A stretch of DNA of 64,000 bases. Origin: Actinoplanes italicus (GTDB taxonomy: Bacteria; Actinomycetota; Actinomycetes; Mycobacteriales; Micromonosporaceae). Location of the stretch: assembly GCF_003001815.1 (NCBI RefSeq), contig NZ_PVMZ01000020.1, positions 1 through 64,000 of the forward strand. Reading direction: 5' to 3'. Every line of letters starts with the position of its first letter. The stretch's first letter is position 1. The notes under the pieces are model-generated. The model was not told the origin of the DNA and did no database searches. It saw nothing but the letters and a program-made list of their open reading frames with translations. Position numbers and translations under genes: made by a program. Shown piece after piece: positions 48,291 through 56,910 of this stretch.

Positions 48291-49946
48291 GTGGCGAGCG
48301 GGTCCCGGGCCGGCGGGGCGGGTGACACGGAAGCGGATCGCGTCGCGGTCCTGCGTGAGTACCACCTGCTCGACTCCCCTCCGGCCGCCGAGCTGCAGGC
48401 CGTGGTCCGGGTCGCCGCCGAGGTGGCCGGAGTGCCCAACGCCACCCTCAATCTGCTCGACGACGTCAGTCAGTACCAGCTGACCACGGTCGGGTTCACC
48501 GGGCAGCAGTGTGCCCGCAGCGACTCCATGTGCGCGGTGCGGCTGGGCCGCCGTGAGTTCGTGCACCTCACCGACGCTCGCGTGGAGCCGGACTACCGCG
48601 ACAACCCGTGGGTGACCGGGAGGCTGGGCCGGATCGTGTTCTACGCGTCGGTGCCGCTGATCACCCCGGACGGGCACGTGATGGGCACACTCTGCGTCTT
48701 CGACGGCCGGCCGCGACGGCTGAGCCCGGAACAGATCGAGCGCCTGGGGGACGTGGCCGGGATCATCGTGGCGTTCTTCGAGCGGCGGCGGCACGCCCGG
48801 CTCACCAACCGCCTCAAGGAGACCATCCAGGCCCGCGAGCAGTGGACCCGCACGGTGCTGGACAGCATCCACGAGGCGGTGATCGCGGTCTCCGCCGACG
48901 GCCGGGCCGCCCTCGTCAACCGGGCTGCCCACGAGGTGCACCCGGAGGTCGGCCTCGCCGGTCCGCCGGCCGGTTCGGGCGCGCGGTTCCGGCTGTACGA
49001 GCCCGACGGGCGAACACCGATCCCGGACGACGAGGTGCCGCTGGTGGCGGCGATGCGCACCGGCCGGCCGGTGACCGGACGCGAGATGAGGATCTTGGAG
49101 CCGGGCCGGGAACCCCGCTCGGTTCTGGCCAACGCGGCGCCGCTGCGGGCCGCCGACGGCTCGGTGAACGGCGCTGTGGTCGCCCTGCACGACATCACCG
49201 CGGAGCACGCCCGGCAGCGGATCCTCGGCGAGGCCCACGAGCGGCTGGCCGCGGCCAACACCGAGCTGCGCCGCTCCAACGCCGACCTCACCAACTTCGC
49301 GGGCGCGGTCAGTCACGACCTGGTCGCGCCGCTCGCGGCGGTCGGCGGGTACCTGGAGCTGCTCGCGGATCCGGACGACACGGGGATCACCGACCCCCAG
49401 CGGCGGCGGAAGGTGGACGGGTGGGTCGACGCCGCGGCCCAGGCGGTGGACCGGATGCGGGAGCTGATCGACGCGCTGCTCGACTACGCGCGCGCCGGCA
49501 GTGCCCCGGTGCGGGCTTTGGTCGTACCGCTGGATGAGGTTTTTGATCAGGTTTTGCTCGATCTTGCCCCGGAGGTAGAGGCCGCCGGGGCGCAGATCAG
49601 TGTGGCCCGACCGCTGCCGTCGGTGATCGGTGACCCGGTGCTGATCCGTCAGCTGCTGCAGAATCTGATCGGCAATTCGGTGAAGTACCGGTGCCCGGAC
49701 CACCCGTGCCGGATCGCGGTGACCGCCGACGGCGACTCGTTCCGGATCGCCGACAACGGAGTCGGCATCCCGGAGAGCCGGCGGGAGGAGGTGTTCGACG
49801 TGTTCTCCCGTACCGACGGGCACCGCGTGGGCCACGGGATCGGCCTCTCCAGCTGCCTGCGGATCGTCGAACGGCACGGCGGGACGATCACGATCGAGGA
49901 CACCCCCGGAGGCGGAGCGACGGTGACCGTCACGCTTCCCGGATAA
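48291..49946 (+). CDS. GAF-PAS sensor histidine kinase (copy 1), apparently 5'-shortened
   Basis: The 551-residue protein has a GAF-like domain (about 18-165, with RSDSMCAVRL), a PAS-like domain (about 180-310), a His-phosphotransfer helix with SHDLVAPL and an ATPase domain with NLIGNSVKY, DNGVGIP and HGIGLSSC. It senses an unknown signal in the cytoplasm and passes phosphate to a response regulator that is not encoded here. GTG at 48291 is the first usable start because TAG at 48285 is in frame. The paralogue at 49955 codes through the matching bases, where this gene has that TAG, and an ATG at 48243 lies in the same frame upstream, so the original start may have been lost. Confidence 0.88.
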   Translation: MASGSRAGGAGDTEADRVAVLREYHLLDSPPAAELQAVVRVAAEVAGVPNATLNLLDDVSQYQLTTVGFTGQQCARSDSMCAVRLGRREFVHLTDARVEPDYRDNPWVTGRLGRIVFYASVPLITPDGHVMGTLCVFDGRPRRLSPEQIERLGDVAGIIVAFFERRRHARLTNRLKETIQAREQWTRTVLDSIHEAVIAVSADGRAALVNRAAHEVHPEVGLAGPPAGSGARFRLYEPDGRTPIPDDEVPLVAAMRTGRPVTGREMRILEPGREPRSVLANAAPLRAADGSVNGAVVALHDITAEHARQRILGEAHERLAAANTELRRSNADLTNFAGAVSHDLVAPLAAVGGYLELLADPDDTGITDPQRRRKVDGWVDAAAQAVDRMRELIDALLDYARAGSAPVRALVVPLDEVFDQVLLDLAPEVEAAGAQISVARPLPSVIGDPVLIRQLLQNLIGNSVKYRCPDHPCRIAVTADGDSFRIADNGVGIPESRREEVFDVFSRTDGHRVGHGIGLSSCLRIVERHGGTITIEDTPGGGATVTVTLPG

Positions 49947-49954
49947 AGAGTCAG

Positions 49955-51634
49955 ATGTCGGATCCCGCTGCCGATAGAAAGCAGGTGGATCTCGCTGAGC
50001 GTGCGCCCGAACGGGAGCGTCTGCGCCTTGCCGCGCTGCACGAGTACCGGCTGCTCGACTCGCCCGCCGGCGACGAGCTGGAGGCGGTCGTCCGGGTCGC
50101 CGCCACCGTGGCCGGGGTGCCGCACGCCAGCCTGAACCTCATCGACGAGAACCGGCAGTGCCAGCTCACCACGGTCGGCTTCGAAGGCGCCGACTCGGCC
50201 CGGTCCGACTCGATGTGTGCCGTCCGATTCGAGACAGGCCGATTCACCTATCTGCCCGACGCCAGCCTCGACCCGGTGTACCGGAACAATCCGTGGGTGA
50301 CCGGGGTGCATTCCGACGTGCGGTTCTACGCGTCGTTCCCGCTGGTCACGCCGGAGGGGCACGCCCTCGGCTCGCTCTGCGTCTTCGACCGCGAACCAGG
50401 CGAGCTGTCCGGCGACCAGATCGCGCGCCTCCAGGACCTGGCTCAGATCATCCTGGCGCTGTTCGAGCGGCGCCGGCAGGCCCGGATCAACGCCGAGCTG
50501 GCCGAACTGGCCGAGGCACGGCAGCGGTGGACCGACACGCTGCTGGAGACCATCGACGTGGCGGTGGTCGCGGCCGGCCAGGACGGCCGGCTCACCCTGT
50601 TCAACCGGGCGGCGCGCGAGTGGCACGGGATGGACGCCGAGCAAGACCTCGATCCGGCCGAGTTCTCCGGGCGATACCGGCTGTTCGAGACCGACGGGCG
50701 TACGCCGCTCGCGCCGCACCGGATCCCGCTGCTGCGAGCCCTGCACGACGGCGACGTCAGGGACGCCGAGATGATCATCAAGAGGCCGGACCGCGAACCG
50801 CTGCACGTCAGTGTCAGCGGCCGCGCCCTGATCGGACCGGACGGCGAGCCGCAGGGCGCGGTCGTGGCGATGAACGACGTCACCAGCGCCCGCGCCCAGC
50901 AGCGGGCGATCGAGGACGCCCGGCGGGAGCTGGCCGCCGCCAACGCCGACCTGCGCCGCTCCAACGCCGACCTGAGCAACTTTGCCGGAGCGGTCAGCCA
51001 CGACCTCGTCGCCCCGCTGACCGCGGTGAACGCCTACCTCGAGATGATCGGTGACGAGGTGGAGGGCCGGCCGCGGCAGTGGGCCGAGTCGGCCTGCCGG
51101 GCGGTCATCCGGATGCGGGACCTGATCCGTTCACTGCTCGGGTACGCCCAGGCCGGCAGCGCCCCGGTGCGCCGTGACGCGGCCGATCTCGCCGACATCT
51201 TCGAGCACGTCCGCGTCGACCTGCGACCGGCCGCCGAGGCCGCCGGGGCGGAGGTGGCGGCGTCCGGCACGCTGCCGTCGGTGGCCGGCGACCCGGTGCT
51301 GATCCGTCAGCTGCTGCAGAACCTGGTCGGCAACTCGATCAAGTATCGGGATCCGGAGCGGCCGTGCCGGGTCACGGTGACCGCCGAGCGCGTGGGCGAG
51401 GCCTGGACGATCGCGGTCGCCGACAACGGCCTCGGCATCCCGCCCGAGCAGCGGCGGCGCGTCTTCGAGATGTTCACCCGGCTCGACAACGCCACGGCGG
51501 GCGGACACGGTATCGGCCTGTCCACCTGCTGGCGGATCGTCGAACGGCACGGCGGCGACATCCGGGTCGACGAGACCCCGGGTGGCGGCACCACCGTGCT
51601 GTTCACCCTCCCCGACGTCTCAGAACAGGGGTGA
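49955..51634 (+). CDS. GAF-PAS sensor histidine kinase (copy 2)
   Basis: The 559-residue protein is a close paralogue of the kinase directly upstream, with the same order of GAF (LLDSPAGDELEAVV, SARSDSMCAVRF), PAS, SHDLVAPLTAV histidine box, NLVGNSIKY, DNGLGIPPEQ and HGIGLSTC. The N-terminal ADRKQVDLAE corresponds to bases that are interrupted by a stop codon in the upstream copy. It starts 8 bases after the upstream stop. Both kinases lack membrane segments, so a soluble stimulus is likely. No response regulator is next to them. Confidence 0.94.
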   Translation: MSDPAADRKQVDLAERAPERERLRLAALHEYRLLDSPAGDELEAVVRVAATVAGVPHASLNLIDENRQCQLTTVGFEGADSARSDSMCAVRFETGRFTYLPDASLDPVYRNNPWVTGVHSDVRFYASFPLVTPEGHALGSLCVFDREPGELSGDQIARLQDLAQIILALFERRRQARINAELAELAEARQRWTDTLLETIDVAVVAAGQDGRLTLFNRAAREWHGMDAEQDLDPAEFSGRYRLFETDGRTPLAPHRIPLLRALHDGDVRDAEMIIKRPDREPLHVSVSGRALIGPDGEPQGAVVAMNDVTSARAQQRAIEDARRELAAANADLRRSNADLSNFAGAVSHDLVAPLTAVNAYLEMIGDEVEGRPRQWAESACRAVIRMRDLIRSLLGYAQAGSAPVRRDAADLADIFEHVRVDLRPAAEAAGAEVAASGTLPSVAGDPVLIRQLLQNLVGNSIKYRDPERPCRVTVTAERVGEAWTIAVADNGLGIPPEQRRRVFEMFTRLDNATAGGHGIGLSTCWRIVERHGGDIRVDETPGGGTTVLFTLPDVSEQG

Positions 51635-53218
51635 CCTGCCCTTGTAGCCGGTGCTGATGCGAACGCCCGCGGCGAGGATCTTCCCGTTGCCGCGGAACAG
51701 CGTCAGGTTGCCGGTCGACGACTGGACCGCGGCCAGATCGGTGTAACCGTCCCGGTCGAAGTCACCGACCCCGAGGAAGTCACGGAACCCGGCCGCCGAG
51801 CCGATCCGCACCGGCGACTTGAAGCCGCCCGACTTGCCGGGGAACAGGTACAGGCCGTTGTTGCTGTTCAGCTTCAGCACCAGGTCCTGGAAGCCGTCCC
51901 GGTCGAAGTCGCCGGCGCCGGTGAACTCGCTGCGCTTCGTCCAGTCGCCGTAGGCCAGCGCCTTACGCGTACCGAACTTGGCGCCCTTCTGCCCCGGGTA
52001 GAGGTAGACGTTGCCGTTGCTGGTCTGCACGCCGAGCAGGTCCGGGTAGCCGTCCCGGTTGAAGTCGCCGATCGACGTCAGCTCGCGCATGTGGCCGAAG
52101 TTCTTGTAGAGCTGCTTGCGCGCGCCGAACCTCCCGCTCGCGAGACCGGGGTAGAAGTACACCGCCGCGCCGGTACGGGCGATCAGGTCCACGTATCCGT
52201 CGCGGTTGAGGTCCATCCGCAGCAGGGCGTTCGCCGACTTGTGCGCGCCGACATTGGCCCGGCCGCCCTCGGAGACGAAACTTCCGTTACCCGGGTACGC
52301 GAACAGGTTGCCGGTCGACGAGGTGCGGGCCAGGACGTCCGACCAGCCGTTGCGGTTCCAGTCGGACAGCTTGGCGGCCGGCAGCCGGGCGAAGTCCAGG
52401 TAGTCGTTGTCGATGTTGATGGTCACGCCGCCCCAGGTCTCCTGGTGAGCGCCGCGGTACTGCTTCATCCGCCGCTTCGGCTGCCAGTAGGACGCCGGGA
52501 TGACCTTGTCGGTGACCGTGACGACCTGGTCCCAGCGGGCGAAGTCGACGTAGTCGGGCCGCACGTAACCGGCCTGGTGGTAGACGGCCACCTGGTCGGC
52601 GATGCCGGTGGCGATGCTGGAGTAGTAACCGGAGAAGTAGCCGAAGTCGTGGAGCCGGGCCGACCACGCGCTCATGAACTGCAGCACACCGTTACGGCAG
52701 GCGGCGTCGTCCATCCGGTACGACTCCATGTCGTAGATCAGCACGCTCTCCTTGGAGAGCCCGAGAGCGGTGGCCTGACGGACCGCGTCCTCGGCGGTGG
52801 CCCGGCCCTGCGCGGCCGCGTTCTTGTTGTCGATCAGGTTCCGCTTGCCGGTGATCTGGGTGCAGCTGGCCTGCGGGCCGACGTACAGCGGGATCAGCCG
52901 CCAGCCGCGGGTGACCTGCTCGCGTACCCAGTCCGCGGTCAGGTTCTTCTGTGTGCAGCCACGGTTGTTGCCACCGAAGTAGATGCCGGCCGCCCGGTAC
53001 GGCGACGACTTGAGCCACGCGGCCATGGCGTCGCTCGACGGGGCGGTGCAGGCGTCGAAGCCGTACCCGGTGAAGTTGCCCGGCTGGGGTGCCAGCGCGA
53101 CCGCGGCGCCCGCGTTGCCGTTGATCAGGGCCAGCGGGGCCAGTGAGAGCGTCACGACCGCTGCCGCGAGGAGCCGCCTCCGGTATCTGACGATGCCGGC
53201 GGTGAGCTTTCGCAACAT
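51620..53218 (-). CDS. Secreted DUF1906 (glycoside-hydrolase-like) protein with FG-GAP repeats
   Basis: The 532-residue precursor has a signal peptide (about 1-39). A DUF1906 / Rv2525c-type barrel follows (FTGYGFDACTAPS, AGIYFGGNN, IPLYVG, LIYDMESY, FSGYYSS; about 45-265). The C-terminal half contains about five calcium-binding-like repeats of type DxDxDGxxD (for example DFNRDGYPDL, DFDRDGFQDL, DFDRDGYTDL), as in FG-GAP propellers. Such proteins act on or bind cell-wall polymers. The end overlaps the upstream-strand kinase gene by 15 bases in a convergent arrangement. A 16-base palindrome lies 35 bases upstream of the start. Confidence 0.9.
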   Translation of the reverse strand: MLRKLTAGIVRYRRRLLAAAVVTLSLAPLALINGNAGAAVALAPQPGNFTGYGFDACTAPSSDAMAAWLKSSPYRAAGIYFGGNNRGCTQKNLTADWVREQVTRGWRLIPLYVGPQASCTQITGKRNLIDNKNAAAQGRATAEDAVRQATALGLSKESVLIYDMESYRMDDAACRNGVLQFMSAWSARLHDFGYFSGYYSSIATGIADQVAVYHQAGYVRPDYVDFARWDQVVTVTDKVIPASYWQPKRRMKQYRGAHQETWGGVTINIDNDYLDFARLPAAKLSDWNRNGWSDVLARTSSTGNLFAYPGNGSFVSEGGRANVGAHKSANALLRMDLNRDGYVDLIARTGAAVYFYPGLASGRFGARKQLYKNFGHMRELTSIGDFNRDGYPDLLGVQTSNGNVYLYPGQKGAKFGTRKALAYGDWTKRSEFTGAGDFDRDGFQDLVLKLNSNNGLYLFPGKSGGFKSPVRIGSAAGFRDFLGVGDFDRDGYTDLAAVQSSTGNLTLFRGNGKILAAGVRISTGYKGRSPLF

Positions 53219-53252
53219 ATGGACTCCAACGACTCGTAAGGGCCCATCGAGG

Positions 53253-53268
53253 TAAGCAGTTGCTTACG
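53253..53268. promoter_or_regulatory. Palindrome upstream of the DUF1906 gene
   Basis: GTAAGCA-GT-TGCTTAC lies 35 bases upstream of the ATG at 53218. The arms are perfect 7-mers. The spacing fits an operator near the -10 region. A small hairpin (TTCGGC-ATG-GCCGAA, 53295-53309) just after the ABC exporter stop may end that operon, though it is short. Confidence 0.45.
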
Positions 53269-53313
53269 GGTCGGTACAGGGCCGTTCGGCTGATTTCGGC
53301 ATGGCCGAAGAGA

Positions 53314-55038
53314 TCAATGCCGATTCCAGGCCTCGATCAATGCGGCGTACGGCCCCGGCTCGCCCAGCAGCACGTCGTGCGGCCCGGCCTGGACGATCCG
53401 CCCGGCGTCGAAGACCAGCACCCGGTCGGCCCGCTCGGCGGTGATCATCCGGTGCGCGATCGAGATCGTGGTCCGGCCGCGGGTCAGCGCCGTCAGCGCG
53501 GTCTGTACCGCCACGTCGGTGGCCGGGTCGACGCCCGAGGTGGCCTCGTCGAAGATGACCAGGTCCGGGTCGGCCAGCGCGGTCCGGGCCAGGCCGACCA
53601 GCTGCCGTTCACCGGCCGAGAGCCGCTCGCCGCGCAGTCCCACCTCGGTGTCCGGGCCGTCCGGCAGCGCGTCCAGCCAGTCCCGCAGGCCCAGCCCGTC
53701 GAGGATGCGCAGCACGTCGGCGGCGGTCGCGCCGGGCCGGCCGAGGCGGACGTTCGCGGCCAGCGTGCCGTCGAACAGGAACGGGTCCTGCGGCAGGATC
53801 ACCACCCGCCCCGCGGTCGGCGCCAGCCGTTCCAGCGGCACCCCGCCGAGCCGGATCGTGCCGGCCGACGGGTCCAGACGGCGGGTCAGCAGCTTGGCGA
53901 AGGTCGACTTGCCGGAGCCGGTACGCCCCACGACCGCCACGTGCTCGCCGGGCTCGATCCGGACGCTCACGTCGCGCAGGACGAGCGGGCCGTCGCCGTA
54001 CCGGGCACTGACGTGCTCGACCCGTACCGCCACCGGGCCGTCCGGCAGCGGCACCCCGCCGGTGACCTCGGCGCTCGGCGTGGTGACCAGCTCCAGCGCC
54101 CGGCGCCAGCCGGTCAGCGCGTTCTGCGCCTCGCCGAGGCTCTGCACCAGGAACTGCAGCGGCCGCACGAAGAAGGTGACCAGGAAGACCATTGCCACCA
54201 CCTGCCCGGAGGTGAGCCGCGGATCCGTGCCGTCCGGCACGGCCAGCGCCCACCACACGCCGCCGAGCAGCACCGTCACCGTCATCGTGGCGATCGTGAT
54301 CTCACCGAGCGAGGCGTTGCCGTGCAGCGCCGGCTGGGTCCGGATCAGGCTGTCGCGGGCCCGGTCCACGGCCTCGTCGAGTTTGGCCCGGGCCCGGTCC
54401 TCGGTCCCGGTGGAGCGGATCAGCGCCGCGCCGGTCACCGACTCGGTGACCGCCCGCTGCAGGCGGGACAGGTCCCGCCGGGCACGGTCGTAGCGGCGCC
54501 CGATGACCCGCTGCATCACCGTCATCCCGGCGATCAGCACCCCGGCCAGCAGCAGCACCGGCAGCGCGAGCTGCCAGCTGTAGACCGACATGATCACGGC
54601 GGCGATCAGCAGCTGCGAGATGTTCGTGACGAACTGGATGCCGCCGCCCTGCAGGAACGTGGTCATCTGGTCGAGGTCGCTGGTCAGCCGGGCCACCAGA
54701 TCCGCCGTCGGCGTGCGGTCGGCGGTCGAGGCCGCCATGTCGTGCACCCGGCGCAGCCCGGCACGGCGCAGACGGGCGATGGCCCGTTCCACGCGGTCCT
54801 GCAGCCGCCGGTTGAGCAGCAGGGACGACGAGCCCGCGACCAGCACGGCGACCGCCCCGACGGCGATCGCCGGGCCGACCGTGTGCGGGGCCAGCCCGGC
54901 GTCGATCACCCGCTGCACGGTCAGCGGCGCGATGATCCGGCCGCCGCCGGCGAGCAGTGCGAGCACGGCGGTGACCAGAAGGCCCTGCCGCAACTCCGGG
55001 GACGTCCGCAACGCGGTGCGGATCGGGTTCTCAAGCAC
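53314..55038 (-). CDS. ABC exporter subunit with canonical Walker B Glu
   Basis: The 574-residue half-transporter has six membrane helices (about 20-300) and an ATPase domain with Walker A GRTGSGKST, signature LSAGERQ and Walker B LVIFDEATSG with the catalytic Glu. Its partner at 55031 has LDDATS, so the two form a heterodimer with one degenerate site. The start overlaps the partner's stop by 8 bases. The arrangement copies the pair at 34545-38269 but the sequences are clearly diverged. The substrate is unknown. Confidence 0.93.
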   Translation of the reverse strand: MLENPIRTALRTSPELRQGLLVTAVLALLAGGGRIIAPLTVQRVIDAGLAPHTVGPAIAVGAVAVLVAGSSSLLLNRRLQDRVERAIARLRRAGLRRVHDMAASTADRTPTADLVARLTSDLDQMTTFLQGGGIQFVTNISQLLIAAVIMSVYSWQLALPVLLLAGVLIAGMTVMQRVIGRRYDRARRDLSRLQRAVTESVTGAALIRSTGTEDRARAKLDEAVDRARDSLIRTQPALHGNASLGEITIATMTVTVLLGGVWWALAVPDGTDPRLTSGQVVAMVFLVTFFVRPLQFLVQSLGEAQNALTGWRRALELVTTPSAEVTGGVPLPDGPVAVRVEHVSARYGDGPLVLRDVSVRIEPGEHVAVVGRTGSGKSTFAKLLTRRLDPSAGTIRLGGVPLERLAPTAGRVVILPQDPFLFDGTLAANVRLGRPGATAADVLRILDGLGLRDWLDALPDGPDTEVGLRGERLSAGERQLVGLARTALADPDLVIFDEATSGVDPATDVAVQTALTALTRGRTTISIAHRMITAERADRVLVFDAGRIVQAGPHDVLLGEPGPYAALIEAWNRH

Positions 55039-56776
55039 GGGCTTCGCTCTCGTAGGCCGTCACGATGCGGCGGTACTCCTCGATCTCGTACAGCTGCTCC
55101 GGCGTGCCGGTCGCGGCGATCCGCCCGGCCCTGACCAGCACCACCCGGTCGGCGACGGCGATCGCACCGGGCCGGTTCGTGGTGAGCAGCACGGTCGGCC
55201 CACCGTCCCGGACGGAGGCGGCCAGCGCGGTGAGCACCTGCCGTTCGACCCGGGAGTCCAGTGCCGACGTGGCGTCGTCGAGCAGCAGCAGCCGCGGTTC
55301 GCGCAGCAGCGCCCGGGCGATGCAGAGACGCTGACGCTGTCCGCCGGACAGGGTCGCCCCGCGTTCGCCGACGACCGTGTCCAGGCCGTCCGGCAGACCA
55401 CGCACGATCTCCTCGGCGTCGGCGAGCCGCAGCGCCCGCCACAGCCGGTCCTCCGGGTAGGCACGGCCCAGCGCCAGGTTGTCCAGGATCGGCTCGGCGA
55501 ACAGAAACGGGTCCTGCGAGACCACCGCCACGGCACCGGGAACCACACCGCGGGCCAGGTCGCGGACATCTGTTCCGTCGAACAGGACGGCGCCGGAATC
55601 CGGGTGGGCCTGCCCGCCGGCCAGATTCAGCAGAGTGGTCTTACCCGCGCCGACCGTGCCGACGATCACCGTGATCGTGCCCGGCTCCAGGGTGAGACCT
55701 ATGTCGTCGAGCAGCCGGACGGCGGCCCCGCGCACCTCGACCTTCAGCGGGCCCGTCCCGGACAGCCGCCGGTCGCCGTGCCGGACCGCGGGTGCGGCCA
55801 GCACCGAGCGCACCCGTTCGAGCCCGGCCGCGGACATCGGCAGCATCGACAGGAACCGGCTGATCACGTTGAGCGGGATCGCCACGGTGATCAGCAGGTA
55901 GACCACACCGACCAGGTCGCCGACGGTCAGACTCCCGGCCGCGACCCGCGGTGTCGCGACGCCGAGCACCACGAGCACGGCCACGGTCGGCAACAACTCG
56001 AGCAGCGGGTCGAAGAACGAGCTGATCGACGCCATCCGCATGTCGGCGGCGCGCAGCCGTTCGACGCCGGGCGCGAACCGGGCGTCCTCGACGTCGGACA
56101 GACCCAGGCTGCGCACGACCGGGCCGCCCTCGATCGACTCGTGCGCGACCCCGCCGACGACGCCGCGGGCCTCCTGCGCCTGGCGGGCGCGGGGCGCGAG
56201 CAGCCGCTGGTAGACGAGGTTGAGCCCGAGCACCAGCACGACCAGGCCGACACCGGTGAGACCGAGCACCGGATCGCGGCGGAACAGCTCGGTCATCGCG
56301 AGCACCAGCATGAACAGCATGCCGACGGCGAAGAACGCGAACTGCATCGGCGACCACTGGGCGTCGACGTCGGAGATCGCGTGGGCGAGCAGCCGGCCGG
56401 GGGAGCGGCGCCGGTGCCAGGCCGGTTCCAGCTCCAGATAGCGGTGCGCCACCGCGCGCCGGGTCTCGGCCTGGGCCTGGAACTGCACCCGGCCGGTGGC
56501 GACGCCGCGGACGAAGATGGTGCTCCAGCGGACCGCCGACACCCCCAGGACGAACAGCGCGGCCGTCCACCATGCGGCGGCCGGGACGTGCCGGCCGCCG
56601 AGCGCCGGAACGACGACGTGGTCGGTGGCCCAGCCGACGGCGATCGCGCCGAAGACCATGGTGGCCCCGTTGACGAGCCCGGCGGCCGCGGCGAGCGAGG
56701 CCGGCCCCGGGTTGTTGCGGGCACCCGCGAACAGGGCGAGGAGCGTAGCCGCCCGCAGGCGGATCGAACTGGTCAA
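55031..56776 (-). CDS. ABC exporter subunit with degenerate catalytic Glu
   Basis: The 581-residue half-transporter has six membrane helices (about 20-310), Walker A GTVGAGKTT, canonical signature LSGGQRQ and Walker B LLLLDDATS (Asp instead of Glu). Together with the gene at 53314 it forms a heterodimeric exporter. A TTG start at 56776 is chosen since GAAGGGG lies 7 bases upstream and the protein then begins TSSIRLRAATLLALF; the longer frame has a poor N-terminus. An inverted repeat GGTCT-CCTATA-AGACC (56790-56805) lies just upstream and may be an operator. Confidence 0.93.
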   Translation of the reverse strand: MTSSIRLRAATLLALFAGARNNPGPASLAAAAGLVNGATMVFGAIAVGWATDHVVVPALGGRHVPAAAWWTAALFVLGVSAVRWSTIFVRGVATGRVQFQAQAETRRAVAHRYLELEPAWHRRRSPGRLLAHAISDVDAQWSPMQFAFFAVGMLFMLVLAMTELFRRDPVLGLTGVGLVVLVLGLNLVYQRLLAPRARQAQEARGVVGGVAHESIEGGPVVRSLGLSDVEDARFAPGVERLRAADMRMASISSFFDPLLELLPTVAVLVVLGVATPRVAAGSLTVGDLVGVVYLLITVAIPLNVISRFLSMLPMSAAGLERVRSVLAAPAVRHGDRRLSGTGPLKVEVRGAAVRLLDDIGLTLEPGTITVIVGTVGAGKTTLLNLAGGQAHPDSGAVLFDGTDVRDLARGVVPGAVAVVSQDPFLFAEPILDNLALGRAYPEDRLWRALRLADAEEIVRGLPDGLDTVVGERGATLSGGQRQRLCIARALLREPRLLLLDDATSALDSRVERQVLTALAASVRDGGPTVLLTTNRPGAIAVADRVVLVRAGRIAATGTPEQLYEIEEYRRIVTAYESEARA

Positions 56777-56910
56777 GCGGCACCCCTTCGGTCTCCTATA
56801 AGACCTATCAATTAAGTGGGTCGTACGGGAGGGGTGTCCCACGCCTGTCCGCCGGTGACCTGGGACACTCCGCCGCCGGGAACGGTTCACCGACGATCTA
56901 GGGTCGGCCG

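Noticed and set aside
47412..49877. Minus-strand reading frame of 821 residues over the permease and kinase genes
   Set aside because: It spans two unrelated plus-strand genes with clear domains and has no recognisable motif of its own.
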